From Sandaracinaceae bacterium (GTDB lineage: Bacteria > Myxococcota_A > Polyangia > Polyangiales > JAFGIB01), in assembly GCA_017881055.1 (NCBI GenBank), contig JADGRF010000171.1:1-38217 (forward strand): a stretch of DNA of 38,217 nt, given 5' to 3'. The position numbers were made by a program, and so were the translations under genes. Shown one piece after another: positions 17,901-26,437 of this stretch. The first letter of the stretch is position 1; each line of letters opens with the position of its first letter. The notes beneath the pieces are model-generated. The model made no database searches, was not told the origin of the DNA, and worked only from the letters and a program-made list of their open reading frames with translations.

Positions 17901-18349
17901 TCGAGAGCTACGTCGAGCAGTTCACGTTCACGCGCTTCGAGCCGGCGGGTCCGGTCGAAGGTCACCCGAACGTGAAATTCTCGACCTCGATGATCGACTA
18001 TGTGTTCCGCGTGCTCGGCGTCGAATACATGAAGCGCTACGATCTAGCGCACGTTCCGCCGCAGGAGATGCGCACGGAGCTGAACAACCCCACCGACGTG
18101 AGCGCGGGCCAACAGGCCGAACAAGCCGCGCGTGCGCTGCCCCCGCCCGCCATGGAAGTCGACGACAAGCGTCAGGTCGGCCTGTTCGAGCAGGTCGCCG
18201 CCATGCACTCGAAGCCCACCTCCATCGACGAGCAGCTCGGCGAGATGATGGGCGACGCCCCGATGTGCGACACCTGCGGCCACATCACGGTCCGCAACGG
18301 CGCCTGCTATAAGTGCCTGAACTGCGGCTCCAGCATGGGTTGCAGCTGA
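14942..18349 (+). CDS. nrdJ: Vitamin B12-dependent (class II) ribonucleotide reductase
   Basis: 1135 residues. It reduces ribonucleotides to deoxyribonucleotides using adenosylcobalamin to generate the thiyl radical. The GTG at 14942 is chosen because GGGAGGTG sits directly upstream; an in-frame extension to 14822 has no such site. NPCSE near residue 419 supplies the catalytic Asn, radical Cys and Glu. A Cys 11 residues later in SACNLSSINL, with the Cys in QCSACF near 210, would be the redox pair. APTGTIGLLMDCDTTG (near 612) binds substrate phosphate. A Lys/Ala/Pro-rich linker (about 855-900) leads to a TSCPD-type domain and a four-Cys zinc tail (CDTCGH and CYKCLNCG). It needs no oxygen, so growth under varied oxygen is supported. 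Confidence 0.96.
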   Translation: MSADTRETFQASGAGASAGTAGVSSQSTSGSVRTAAKTKNAEKARGLEFKHVYSQPGVNPLDTVAYEQRDSVITNPDGSIVFELRGAEIPKEWSQLATDIAVSKYFRKAGINGDPKRGERSARELVYRVAHTIREAGERLGGYFATSADAETFEFELSYMLIHQHAAFNSPVWFNCGLFQRYGITGSGGSYAWSPDTNEIYETANAYQAPQCSACFIQKVDDDLMKIYDLVKNEARLFKYGSGTGSNFSAIRGHQEKLSGGGTSSGLMSFLEVLDRAAGATKSGGTTRRAAKMVCLDMDHPEIVDFIGWKMKEEKKATALIDAGYSSDFNGDAYHTVSGQNSNNSIRVTDAYMRAVESDGEWRTYFRTTGQVGNTYKARDLWRMVAESAWGCADPGLQYDSTINDWHTCPNTDRINASNPCSEYMFLDDSACNLSSINLTKYLDADGNFDIEKYRHTVRTLILAQEILVDYSSYPTQGIAQNSHDYRPLGLGYANLGTLLMRLGLPYDGPQGRAMCGALTAIMTGEGYRASAEIASAKGAFNGFEKNRQPMLRVMNMHRAAVSEISKRAGYANENEIDIPRELLDAAKQSWDDAIALGERYGYRNAQATVLAPTGTIGLLMDCDTTGIEPDFALVKFKKLAGGGYFKIVNQSVPGALRKLGYSEVEVSEIVAYVSGTNTFTGAPHASRQWLLGKGLTEKEIAKAEAALVGVFHVSQALAAWVIGEAAFKRLGISIEESKAPGFSLLSKLGLTSQQIDELNDNVIGRMTVEGAPHLTPNHLPIFDCANRCGNIGQRYLLPMSHVKMMGAAQPFLSGAISKTVNLPNEATVEEIENIYLEGWKLGLKAVALYRDGCKSSQPLNTSDKKKDTQAEKNEKAAAKSKSMLPPPPAMVAEAGTKTSLSMPAPYVDEGARPPESVRHRLPKKRRGFTQEARVGGHKVFLRTGEYDDGSLGEIFIDMHKEGAAFRSLMNCFAISVSMGLQHGVPLESYVEQFTFTRFEPAGPVEGHPNVKFSTSMIDYVFRVLGVEYMKRYDLAHVPPQEMRTELNNPTDVSAGQQAEQAARALPPPAMEVDDKRQVGLFEQVAAMHSKPTSIDEQLGEMMGDAPMCDTCGHITVRNGACYKCLNCGSSMGCS

Positions 18350-18353
18350 TAGC

Positions 18354-18470
18354 GAACCGCGGATCCGGCTCCAGGTGCGGCTTACCTCCTCGATCCCTCG
18401 GTCACCGTACCTGAGTACGGCTCCCTCGGGCTCTGCGGGGCGCTCGCACCTGGAGCCGGCTTCGCGGTTC
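18354..18470 (+). repeat. Gene-end palindromic element copy P2, beyond nrdJ
   Basis: It starts 5 bp after the nrdJ stop codon. Outer arms GAACCGCG and CGCGGTTC enclose a second stem GGCTCCAGGTGCG/CGCACCTGGAGCC (13 perfect pairs). The inner sequence holds CGGCTTACCTCCTCG and then GGTCA followed by CCGTAC-CTGA-GTACGG (18405-18420) and CTCCCTC. On the same strand as nrdJ it reads in the consensus order. It could end transcription or stabilise the 3' end of the nrdJ message. The remaining 18471-18580 shows no gene. Confidence 0.9.
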
Positions 18471-18580
18471 TCGCTTCGCCGGGTGGCTGGCGGTTGGACC
18501 CGTGGGGGTCTCTGGGAACGGAAAACGCCAGGCGGCGCCGCGAGCCGTCGCTCAGCGCGGATCCGCGGTTCCGTGTCTGC

Positions 18581-18594
18581 TATAATAACAGCCG
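18581..18594 (+). promoter_or_regulatory. TATAAT box two turns from an unled ATG
   Basis: A perfect TATAAT (18581-18586) ends nine bases before the ATG at 18595. With usual spacing, transcription would begin about 18593, making the message leaderless or nearly so. There is no Shine-Dalgarno sequence in AACAGCCG before the ATG, and no good upstream -35 match. A TATAAT in such GC-rich DNA is unlikely to be frequent by chance. Confidence 0.45.
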
Positions 18595-20397
18595 ATGCCG
18601 TGTTTAAAATGGATGGTTGCCAGCGGGAAGCCCCGCATCTTCCCGATCTACAAGAAGATCGTCTCGATCGGTCGGGCGGGTGGCAACGACATTTGCATCG
18701 ATGACGAGAGCGTCGCTGACTACCACGCGCAGGTCATCTTCGACGGGCGGGAGTTCAACTTCTCCGAGGTCGATTCGCGCGGCGAGATCCTGCTCAACAC
18801 GAAGAAGAAGCGCCGCGGTCGCTTGGTGCACGGCGACAGGCTCACGCTCGGCACGATCGAGCTGAGCTTCTCGCTCTACGACGAAGTGGCTGCGGTCACG
18901 CAGAACGACTCCACGACCGAGCTCTCGGGCCTGCGCAAGCTGTTCGAGTTCAGCCAGCGCTTGATGGAGCTGCGCTCCATGCCCGAGCTGCTCTCGGCGC
19001 TGATGGACGCGGTCATCGAAGTCACCAACGCCGACAAAGGCTTTCTGATCTTGGTCGAAGAGGGCGGACCGCGCGTCGCCGTGGCCCGCAACCTGAACCA
19101 CGAGAACTTGAGCGACGGCGTGCGCCAGCTGTCCGACAGCATCATCAAGCGCGTGATCGAGAGCAAGAAGCCCATCATCGTGAGCGACGCTCTGCACGAC
19201 GAGCAGTGGAAGGCGAGCGAGAGCGTGATGAACTTCAAGCTCTGCTCCGTGATGTGCGCCCCGCTGATGGCGCAGGGCGAGCTGCTCGGGATTCTCTACG
19301 TCGGCAACGACAACGTCGTGAACCTGTTCGAAGAACGCTCGCTCGACGTGCTCACCATTTTCGCGGGCCAAGCCTCGCTGATCCTGCAGCACGCCATGCT
19401 GCTCAACACGCTGAAGACCGACTTCGACAACCTGAAGCAGAAGCTCGAAATGAGCCGCTTCGGCGACATCATCGGCTCCTCGCCAACCATGCTCGAAGTG
19501 TTCCGCACGGTCGAGAAAGTCGCGAACACCGACATCAGCGTGCTGATCACGGGCGAAACCGGGACCGGCAAGGAGCTGATCGCGCGCGCGCTGCACGACC
19601 GGAGCAGCCGCGCCAACAAGCCCTTCATCGTCGTGAACTGCGGCGCTATCCCCGAGAACCTGATCGAGAGCGAGCTGTTCGGTCACGTGCGCGGCGCGTT
19701 CACGGGCGCGGTCGCGACGCGCCCGGGTAAGTTCCAGCTGGCAGACACCGGCACGCTCTTCCTCGACGAGGTCGGCGAGCTCCCGCTTTCCCTACAGGTG
19801 AAGCTGCTGCGCGCGCTGCAGGAAAAGACCGTGCTCAAAGTCGGCGACACCAAGCCCGAGCGTGTGGACATCCGCGTGGTGGCCGCGACCAACCGCGAGC
19901 TCGAGCACGAGATGCGCACGGGCAACTTCCGCGAAGATCTCTACTACCGCCTGAACGTGATCAACGTCCACTTGCCCGCGCTGCGCGAGCGCGGTGACGA
20001 CATCATCGTGCTCGCGAAGTACCTGCTGCAGAAGTACGGCGCCGAGCTTGGTGGCAACGTGAAAGGCTTCACGCCGAACGCGTTGATCGCGATTCGCAAG
20101 TACGACTGGCCCGGCAACGTGCGTCAGCTGGAAAACCGCATCAAGAAGGCCGTCGTGATGTGCGACAAGACGCTGATCGGCGTCGAAGATCTCGACATGC
20201 TCCCGGAGGCGATGGCGCCGATCACCACGCTCACGCAAGCACGCGAAGACTTCCAGCGGCGCTACATTCTCGAGGTGCTCGAGCGCAACAACGGCAACCG
20301 CACCAAGACCGCACGCGACTTGGGCGTCGATCCGCGCACCATCTTCCGGTACCTCGAGCGCGAACCGGACGCCAAAGAGCCCAACCCCGAGCACTGA
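18595..20397 (+). CDS. FHA-GAF sigma-54-dependent transcriptional activator
   Basis: 600-residue enhancer-binding protein. An N-terminal FHA domain (about residues 20-95; SIGRAGGNDICI) is followed by a GAF domain (about 120-270) and a AAA+ sigma-54 interaction domain (about 290-525). The AAA+ region has Walker A GETGTGKE near 319, the sigma-54 contact GAFTGA near 366, Walker B GTLFLDEVGEL, and DWPGNVRQLEN. A Fis-type helix-turn-helix (NNGNRTKTARDLGVDPRTI) ends the protein. The FHA domain suggests activation by a phosphothreonine partner, such as a Ser/Thr kinase, rather than by a receiver domain; the GAF domain adds ligand or redox input. Target promoters are unknown. The FHA domain lacks the usual 'SRxH' serine (VADYHA), so phosphopeptide binding may be altered. 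Confidence 0.95.
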   Translation: MPCLKWMVASGKPRIFPIYKKIVSIGRAGGNDICIDDESVADYHAQVIFDGREFNFSEVDSRGEILLNTKKKRRGRLVHGDRLTLGTIELSFSLYDEVAAVTQNDSTTELSGLRKLFEFSQRLMELRSMPELLSALMDAVIEVTNADKGFLILVEEGGPRVAVARNLNHENLSDGVRQLSDSIIKRVIESKKPIIVSDALHDEQWKASESVMNFKLCSVMCAPLMAQGELLGILYVGNDNVVNLFEERSLDVLTIFAGQASLILQHAMLLNTLKTDFDNLKQKLEMSRFGDIIGSSPTMLEVFRTVEKVANTDISVLITGETGTGKELIARALHDRSSRANKPFIVVNCGAIPENLIESELFGHVRGAFTGAVATRPGKFQLADTGTLFLDEVGELPLSLQVKLLRALQEKTVLKVGDTKPERVDIRVVAATNRELEHEMRTGNFREDLYYRLNVINVHLPALRERGDDIIVLAKYLLQKYGAELGGNVKGFTPNALIAIRKYDWPGNVRQLENRIKKAVVMCDKTLIGVEDLDMLPEAMAPITTLTQAREDFQRRYILEVLERNNGNRTKTARDLGVDPRTIFRYLEREPDAKEPNPEH

Positions 20398-20444
20398 GCC
20401 CGACTCCCGTCCCCCATGAAGAACCTGCAGGAAAGCTGACAGCA

Positions 20445-21209
20445 ATGTCACGGGTCACGCGCGCGGAAGAGCTGCATCAAACCGAAAACTCGCGTGATCT
20501 CGCGAGCTCCGTCGCCGTCTCAGACACTGGCGCACAGTTTGCTTGTAGTGGTGGGAACCGCGGTGTGACGCGCGGCGTGACCAGCGTCTGGAACGCGCTT
20601 CTCTTGCTCGCTGCGAGCGCCGTGTTCGGCGCCGCGCTTTCCGGTTGTGTCGTGACTGACCCAGTCGATTTCAAAGACGAAGTGGATGTGCCACCCAGCA
20701 TTCTGGACGACCCGACGTTTCACAACGGCAGCATCATCAAGTTCGAGAAGGTCGAAGGCAACGCGCCCGGCGCCAAAGAAATCGAGATCGACCTGCGAAT
20801 TCGCGATGAAAATGTCAGCCAGCCGCTTGCGGTACGCACGCGCATCACTACGTCGAAAGGTGTCACGTTCATCGCAACCTGCCCGGACATCCTGCTCGCG
20901 CGCCAGGGAGTTCCCACCAGTGATTACAAGCTGACGATCCCGCAGGCGTACCTGAACGCTGGCGAGTGTCACAAGGTCGAGGTCGCGGTCAGCGGTCACT
21001 TCGATCCGTGCTCGCGCGACGCCGCGGAGACCAACAAGCACTTCGGCACGCCTGCGTTCGATCATGCGGACGACATCGCGCGCGCCACGTATTGGATCTG
21101 GGAAGACGGCAAGAACGTGCTGGCCGATCCGATGGCCGCGCAAGCACTCCTGAACAGCTGCGGGGCGATCGAGTACAGCCCCCCGAGCGACGGAGTCACG
21201 ACGCCGTGA
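20445..21209 (+). CDS. Predicted lipoprotein of unknown function
   Basis: 254 residues from the ATG at 20445, with GGAAAG upstream. An unusually long N-terminal region (about 46 residues, Thr/Ser/Arg-rich) precedes the hydrophobic stretch WNALLLLAASAVFGAALSGC, which ends in a lipobox LSGC. The mature part is a beta-rich soluble domain with four cysteines (FIATCPD, AGECHKV, DPCSRD and NSCGA). No family was recognised. The stop overlaps the start of the next lipoprotein gene (GTGA), so both are probably made together. A start further inside the long N-terminal region is possible, but no in-frame ATG with a ribosome site was found. Confidence 0.75.
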   Translation: MSRVTRAEELHQTENSRDLASSVAVSDTGAQFACSGGNRGVTRGVTSVWNALLLLAASAVFGAALSGCVVTDPVDFKDEVDVPPSILDDPTFHNGSIIKFEKVEGNAPGAKEIEIDLRIRDENVSQPLAVRTRITTSKGVTFIATCPDILLARQGVPTSDYKLTIPQAYLNAGECHKVEVAVSGHFDPCSRDAAETNKHFGTPAFDHADDIARATYWIWEDGKNVLADPMAAQALLNSCGAIEYSPPSDGVTTP

Positions 21210-22951
21210 AGCGCGTTTCCGCCAGCCTGCGCATGATCGCAGCCACGACGGCGGCGCTCGTGAGCGCTCTCGGCTGCCAGTTCAGCAGCCAGAGCGACAG
21301 CACGCCGAAGAACGTGTGCAGCGTCGACACCGATTGCGCAGACGGCTCGACCTGCCTCGACGGCATGTGCGTCGGTAAGAATGGCAGCACGCTCGACTTG
21401 AGCCTCGAGATCACACCCGCACGCATGCCCGACGGCTCACCGCCGGTGCCGATCGGCTTCGGTCCGTTCGCGTTGCGCGGCTCGTCGCACCGCAAGATCG
21501 AGCTGCCCTCGCCGAGCGTCACACCAGGCTATGTGCACGAAGGTGACAAGCACCTCGCCGCCAAGCTGCACTTCACACCCGTGCAAGATGGTGGCTTTCC
21601 GCTCTCGGCAACGCAGCTCGTAGTGACGAAAGAGGCGCCGGCCAACCTCAAGACGACCGATCCCGACTTCTCGGTGCAGCTGCTCGCTGGCGTGAAGTAC
21701 CACATGACCGTCGAGCCCACCGACACGACGCGACCGCCCTACGCGCTCGACTTCACCGCCGAGAAGGACATGACGGTCGACATCGACTATGCCAACTTGA
21801 TTTTGACGTCGCAGCGTTTCTACGTGCAGGACGTGCCGGATGGTCAAAACCTGGTGTTGCGGGCGATCGACGCGATGACGGGCGAAGCCATCTCCAGCTC
21901 CGCTCACGTCACCAGTAGGCCCGCCGTGCTGGTGTTTGCGCCCAACGCCTCAGCCGATTATCGCCTCGAGATCACCGCAGAGCAGAGCTACGCGTCTCCC
22001 GGGCAACACGACTCCGCGTGCGATCTGACCACGCCGGTGTTCCCCGTGCTGCGCATCGCGAAGAGTGCATTGAAAGACGACGAGACCGGCACGTATGTGT
22101 TCGTGATGCCGAAGATCCCAGTGCCCGTGAACTACTCGGGCGTCGTGCAGCTCTGTCCCGGCAACAAGGTCAGCACCTCCGGCGACATGCCCATGGCGCT
22201 CGACGCACGCACGCTGCATTGGAACGGCGACGACAACGTCGAGGCCAGCTACAACGCCACTACGACCGCGGTGCTCGACCAGGCGAGCGGCGAGCTGCAC
22301 TTCTGTACGCAGGTCTTGCCAGGCGACTACGTGGTCGTGATCACCCCGCCGCCGAACCTCGGCTGCGAGCTCTTCGCGGAGCATCAACGCATCGATTCAG
22401 CCGATGGCGCACCCGTGACCGGCATCCAATTCGCGCTGCGTGCGGCGCCGGTCGTGAACGGCACGATCGAGACACCGGAGCAGATGCCCGTAAATGCAGC
22501 CTCCGTCGAAGCTCACGCGCTCGGACGCGACTTCATGTTGGGCAACGGCGACCCGAGCGTGACGAGCTACAACCGCAGCGCGCAGGCCACCAGCGACGCC
22601 GACGGAAAATTTCGTCTGCCTGTCGACATCGGCAGCTACGACATCGTGTTGAAGCCTGCCCCCGAGAGTAACTACGCGTGGCAAGTGCTGCACGACGTGG
22701 AGATCGCCTCGCGCGATCAAGCCTTCTCGACGCACATCACGCTCGAGGCGCCGTTCGTGATCAACGGCACGCTCAGCTACGCCACGGCCGACAAGATGAC
22801 TCAACAGTCGCTCGCGGGCGCGCAAGTCCAAGCCTTCGTGCGCGTCGAGAGCGGAGGCGTTTCGCGCTCGATCGAAGTCGCCCGCACCGTCGCCGATCAA
22901 GCCGGCCAGGTCACGCTGCTCGTCGCCCCAAAGTCACGGAGCGGACTGTAG
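21206..22951 (+). CDS. Large lipoprotein with Cys-rich head and carboxypeptidase-regulatory-like domains
   Basis: 581 residues starting at GTG 21206, which overlaps the previous stop. The signal peptide is MIAATTAALVSALGC with a lipobox ALGC. Immediately after comes a small Cys-rich module (CSVDTDCADGSTCLDGMCV), a pattern common in myxobacterial surface proteins. Most of the rest is beta-sandwich-like. At least three segments end in the 'DADGKFRLPVDIGSYDIVLKP' type of turn (the clearest near residue 470) that characterises carboxypeptidase-regulatory-like folds. It is probably outer-membrane attached and structural or ligand binding. No catalytic motif was seen. Confidence 0.78.
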   Translation: MKRVSASLRMIAATTAALVSALGCQFSSQSDSTPKNVCSVDTDCADGSTCLDGMCVGKNGSTLDLSLEITPARMPDGSPPVPIGFGPFALRGSSHRKIELPSPSVTPGYVHEGDKHLAAKLHFTPVQDGGFPLSATQLVVTKEAPANLKTTDPDFSVQLLAGVKYHMTVEPTDTTRPPYALDFTAEKDMTVDIDYANLILTSQRFYVQDVPDGQNLVLRAIDAMTGEAISSSAHVTSRPAVLVFAPNASADYRLEITAEQSYASPGQHDSACDLTTPVFPVLRIAKSALKDDETGTYVFVMPKIPVPVNYSGVVQLCPGNKVSTSGDMPMALDARTLHWNGDDNVEASYNATTTAVLDQASGELHFCTQVLPGDYVVVITPPPNLGCELFAEHQRIDSADGAPVTGIQFALRAAPVVNGTIETPEQMPVNAASVEAHALGRDFMLGNGDPSVTSYNRSAQATSDADGKFRLPVDIGSYDIVLKPAPESNYAWQVLHDVEIASRDQAFSTHITLEAPFVINGTLSYATADKMTQQSLAGAQVQAFVRVESGGVSRSIEVARTVADQAGQVTLLVAPKSRSGL

Positions 22952-22998
22952 CCCGCATCGCGACGCGCGCGAGGAACCAGCCCGCGTCACGACGCGCG
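22951..22998 (+). repeat. 19-bp direct repeat at a convergent gene junction
   Basis: GCCCGCATCGCGACGCGCG at 22951-22969 recurs as GCCCGCGTCACGACGCGCG at 22980-22998 with two differences. It spans the 35-bp space between convergent genes; the second copy includes the stop codon of the CheY-like gene. No strong hairpin or T-run was seen. Confidence 0.6.
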
Positions 22999-23394
22999 GC
23001 GAGACATTAGCGCTTTCTTCACCTTGTCGATCAGATCGGCGGCTTTGAAAGGCTTCGTCACGTAGTGGCGCGCACCGGCGTTGATGCCGGTGATCATGTC
23101 CATCGGACCGCTCTTCGCCGTAAGCATGACGAGCGGGATGTTGCCGATGTTCGGATCGTTCTTGAGCGTCTTGGCGAGCGTGAGCCCATCCATGCGCGGC
23201 ATCATCAAGTCGGTCACGATCACGTCGGGACGGAAGCCGTTCTTCAGCAAGTCGAGCGCCTCTTGGCCGTCCTTCGCGAGCGTGATCTCGCCGATGCTCT
23301 GCAGCATGGTCTTGATCATGTGCAGGAGGTCCGCGTCGTCTTCGACGACCAGAATCTTCGGCAGGACGTGACCGGTTACGGGATCGATTGCCAT
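22987..23394 (-). CDS. Stand-alone CheY-like response regulator
   Basis: 135-residue single receiver domain with no output domain. The acidic pocket is E18-D19-D20, the phospho-acceptor is D62 in VTDLMMPRMDG, the switch Thr is T92 in VMLTAKS, and the conserved Lys is K114 in TKPF. All residues needed for phosphorylation are present. It would act through protein contact, as CheY or PilG-type regulators do. It follows the Trm112-like gene by 9 bp on the same strand and may be cotranscribed with ftsK. No histidine kinase is nearby. Confidence 0.93.
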   Translation of the reverse strand: MAIDPVTGHVLPKILVVEDDADLLHMIKTMLQSIGEITLAKDGQEALDLLKNGFRPDVIVTDLMMPRMDGLTLAKTLKNDPNIGNIPLVMLTAKSGPMDMITGINAGARHYVTKPFKAADLIDKVKKALMSRRAS

Positions 23395-23403
23395 GGGTGC
23401 TCC

Positions 23404-23619
23404 CTACGCGGACGCCGCTGATGATGGTGCGAGTGGCCAAGCCCGAGCTTCGTCGATCAGCATGTTGGGCAAGCCGTCGTCGAGCGCGAAGAACAGGCGA
23501 CACGCTTTACAGACGAAGCCGTCAGGATTCTCGTGCGCCGCCAGCACTCCATGACACTTCGGGCAGGCCAGCAACTCCAGAAGCTCTTGCGTGTGCGGCA
23601 CGTTATCCTCTGCAAGCAT
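23404..23619 (-). CDS. Trm112-like zinc-ribbon protein
   Basis: 71 residues. The family pattern is clear: LLELLACPKCHG, then FVCKACRLFF-ALDDGLPNML, giving two CxxC pairs for one zinc. Trm112-type proteins bind and stabilise S-adenosylmethionine-dependent methyltransferases or occur as stand-alone YcaR-like proteins in bacteria. A partner cannot be named, though two methyltransferases are encoded 16 kb away. It has an Ala-rich C-terminal tail (SSAASA) beyond the usual fold. It sits between ftsK and the CheY-like gene on the same strand. Confidence 0.88.
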   Translation of the reverse strand: MLAEDNVPHTQELLELLACPKCHGVLAAHENPDGFVCKACRLFFALDDGLPNMLIDEARAWPLAPSSAASA

Positions 23620-23705
23620 GATAGCAGAGTCGTTCCGTAGCTAGCCACGGGCAATCACGGTAGCCGCACGGCCTCGGCGCACATCGACCCACCGGGTCCG
23701 CTCTG

Positions 23706-26243
23706 TCAGCGAGCCTGAATCAGGACCTCGCGGCGACCGCCAGCTTTCGAGCTGGCGGGACCGACGACGCCTTCTTTCTCCATCCGCTCCACCATCTTCG
23801 CCGCCTTGTTGTAGCCGACGCTGAGGTTGCGTTGGATGTGGCTGATCGAGCAGTAGCCCGCCTGCCCCACGATCGCGACCGCGCGATCATACAGCGGATC
23901 GTCCGACGCCTCGGAAGCGCCGAGCTCGCCGCCTTCTTCCTCGTCGCGCGGCTTCAGGATGTTCTCGTCGTAGATCGGATCGCCCTGGGCGCGCAGGAAA
24001 TCACAGATGTCTTTGACTTCGTCTTCGCTGATGAACGCGCTGTGCACGCGCTTCAAGTCGTTGCTGCCAGGCATGAGCGTGAGCATGTCGCCCATGCCGA
24101 GCAGGTGCTCCGCACCGTTGCGTCCCAGGATGGTCTTACTGTCCTCGCGCTGCGACACCTTGTAGCCGACGCGCGACGGGAAGTTCGCTTTGATCATGCC
24201 CGTGATCACGTCGACGCTGGGACGCTGCGTCGCGAGGATCACGTGGATGCCCGCGGCACGCGCCTTCTGCGCCAAGCGCGCGATCGCGCTCTCGACGTCT
24301 TTGGCCGCGACCATCATCAAGTCGGCGAACTCGTCGACGACCAACACGATGCTGGCGAGCTTCTCGGGCTTCCAATCTTCCGCGTCGGGGTGCTCACCGT
24401 CGTCGGGATCGAGGAACACCGCTTCGCCGTCCGGACCCGTGGCGCGCACCTTGCCCTTGCGGCGAGGTGCGAACGTGGCAACTGACATCTCGCCGCTCAG
24501 CACGCGCTCGACGCGGCCGTTGTACGTGGCGAGGTTGCGTGCGCCGGCGTCGGCGAAGAGCTGGTAGCGGCGCTCCATCTCGTCCACCGCCCAGCGCAGC
24601 GCGAGCGAAGCCTTCTTCATGTCCGTCACGACCGGGAGCAGCATGTGCGGAATGCCATCGAAGACCGCGAGCTCGACGACCTTGGGGTCGATCATGAGCA
24701 AGCGCACTTCGTCCGGTGACTTCTTCATCAGCAGCGACGCGAGCATGACGTTCAAGCCGACGCTCTTGCCCGAGCCGGTCGCACCGGCGACGAGCAAGTG
24801 CGGCATCTTGGCGAGATCGCCGTAGACGGGCTGACCGACGATGTCTTTGCCGAACGCCACCGGCAGCGCACAGCTCAGCTTGCGCCAGCGCTCGTCCTCC
24901 AAGAGCTCGCGCAGGTACACGGTCTGCCGGTGATCGTTCGGCAGCTCGAAACCCACGCGCGCCTTGCCCGGGATCGGCGCGACGATACGCACTTTTTGCG
25001 CCGCGAGCGCCATCGCGAGATCGTCGGACAAGCCTGCAATCTTCGAGATCTTCGTGCCGCTCTGCGGCTCGAACTCGTACATCGTGACTACGGGCCCGGG
25101 GTGAATCTCGTCGACGCGACCCTTCACGCCGTACGCAGCCAGCTTTTCCACCAGGCGCGCGGCGTTGTCCTTGAGCGTAGCTTCGTCGATCTCGATCGTG
25201 CCTTCCGGCGGATCGGCGAGCAGCTTGGTCGGCGGCAGAATGAACGGGCCACCGTGGCGTGCAACCGGAGCCTCCGGCGCCAGCTCGGAGCCGCGCTTCT
25301 TGGTCTCGGGCTTCGGCGCCACGATCACCGGGCCCTTGTCACGGCGCTTCTTGCCAGCCGCAGCCTCGGCAGCAGCGCGGATGCGTGCTTTCGCGACCTG
25401 GTCTGCCGCGTCGTCTTCGTCTTCCTCGTCGTCGACTTCGTCGTCCTCGTCGTCCGCGCGCCCATCGCCGCTTTCGACGTCGTCGTCTTCTTCGTCAGCT
25501 GCATCGAGTGCGACGAGCGGGTGTACCGACTCGTCTTCGGGCTCGAGCAGGATCGCGTCACCGGGCGAGGTCGTCGTGATCTTGGGCTCCGCCGCGGCGC
25601 GTGCGCGCTGGCGTTCTTGGCGCTCGATCTCCTTGGCGGCCTGCCAAGCCGACCAGAGCTTGCCGGTCGCTTCGCGCAGCGAGACTGCCGCGCTCTTGCC
25701 ATGCAGCGCCGAGAAGCCCACCGCGCGCCGACTCACGCCGACCACCGAGATCGACGTGCGCAGCACGAGCGTGATCAAGAGCGCCGCGATACACACCACG
25801 TACGCGCCCACGGAGCCCACGACCGAGCGCAGCACTTCGCCGAGCACTTCGCCGATCAGACCGCCAGCGAGGTGCCCCCCGAACACGGGATACTCGTGCA
25901 GCGACAGATGCAGCAGCGCGCAGCCTAGCAAGAGGTGCACGAGCACCGAGGCCGCGTGCACGAGGCCCGACAGCGGCGGCCGCAAGCGAACGCAGTAGGC
26001 GGCCGCCCAGAGCAGCTCGAACGGCACCACCAGAGCGGTGAGGCCGAAGCCGGTGACCAGCCCAGAGGCCAGGCTTTCCCCGAGCGGGCCGACCCAGTTC
26101 GCGCCGCCTCGCATGTCGTACGAGCACAGGGCTAGGCCCGACAGCAGCGCTGCGGCGAAGCACAGAATGCCGAGGATTTCGTGACGCCTGCCGAGTGCGG
26201 GCGCCGCCGAAGAAGATGTGGGATTTATCGCTGTTTGACGCAC
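23706..26243 (-). CDS. ftsK: FtsK/SpoIIIE-family DNA translocase
   Basis: 845-residue septal DNA pump. About four to five membrane helices occupy residues 24-185. An acidic, low-complexity linker (about 235-290, long Asp/Glu runs) and a basic segment follow. The motor comes next: Walker A GATGSGKS near residue 487, LLMIDPK near 517, Walker B VLVVDEFADLMM near 637, and LATQRPSVDVITG. A C-terminal winged-helix gamma domain (about 785-845; GYCSISHIQRNLSVGYNKAA) normally recognises KOPS-type polar sequences and activates XerCD. Length is typical of short-linker FtsK. It is divergent from the lipoprotein gene at 26438. Confidence 0.96.
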   Translation of the reverse strand: MRQTAINPTSSSAAPALGRRHEILGILCFAAALLSGLALCSYDMRGGANWVGPLGESLASGLVTGFGLTALVVPFELLWAAAYCVRLRPPLSGLVHAASVLVHLLLGCALLHLSLHEYPVFGGHLAGGLIGEVLGEVLRSVVGSVGAYVVCIAALLITLVLRTSISVVGVSRRAVGFSALHGKSAAVSLREATGKLWSAWQAAKEIERQERQRARAAAEPKITTTSPGDAILLEPEDESVHPLVALDAADEEDDDVESGDGRADDEDDEVDDEEDEDDAADQVAKARIRAAAEAAAGKKRRDKGPVIVAPKPETKKRGSELAPEAPVARHGGPFILPPTKLLADPPEGTIEIDEATLKDNAARLVEKLAAYGVKGRVDEIHPGPVVTMYEFEPQSGTKISKIAGLSDDLAMALAAQKVRIVAPIPGKARVGFELPNDHRQTVYLRELLEDERWRKLSCALPVAFGKDIVGQPVYGDLAKMPHLLVAGATGSGKSVGLNVMLASLLMKKSPDEVRLLMIDPKVVELAVFDGIPHMLLPVVTDMKKASLALRWAVDEMERRYQLFADAGARNLATYNGRVERVLSGEMSVATFAPRRKGKVRATGPDGEAVFLDPDDGEHPDAEDWKPEKLASIVLVVDEFADLMMVAAKDVESAIARLAQKARAAGIHVILATQRPSVDVITGMIKANFPSRVGYKVSQREDSKTILGRNGAEHLLGMGDMLTLMPGSNDLKRVHSAFISEDEVKDICDFLRAQGDPIYDENILKPRDEEEGGELGASEASDDPLYDRAVAIVGQAGYCSISHIQRNLSVGYNKAAKMVERMEKEGVVGPASSKAGGRREVLIQAR

Positions 26244-26437
26244 GTCTGCCCACTCGACATTGCCAGCGCAAGCTCGCGCAGGTCAAAAAATCGGTCGCGA
26301 GCGCGGGCCCGCCTAGAATGGTTTATCCCTTGAATGCATGGGGGATTTCTCTAGTATCGGAACGCTCGCCGAGCCTTGCGGACGGTTTGGCGCGACGCGC
26401 TTGGGCGGTCACACAGCGCGCGGGGAAAAGAGCGGCA
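26244..26437. promoter_or_regulatory. Divergent promoter region between ftsK and a lipoprotein gene
   Basis: The 194-bp gap must carry promoters for both directions. It includes a local AT-rich patch (AAAAAATCGG near 26284 and ATGGTTTATCCCTTGAATGCATG near 26320, given here as two landmarks). No clear consensus promoter pair was found. Confidence 0.35.
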
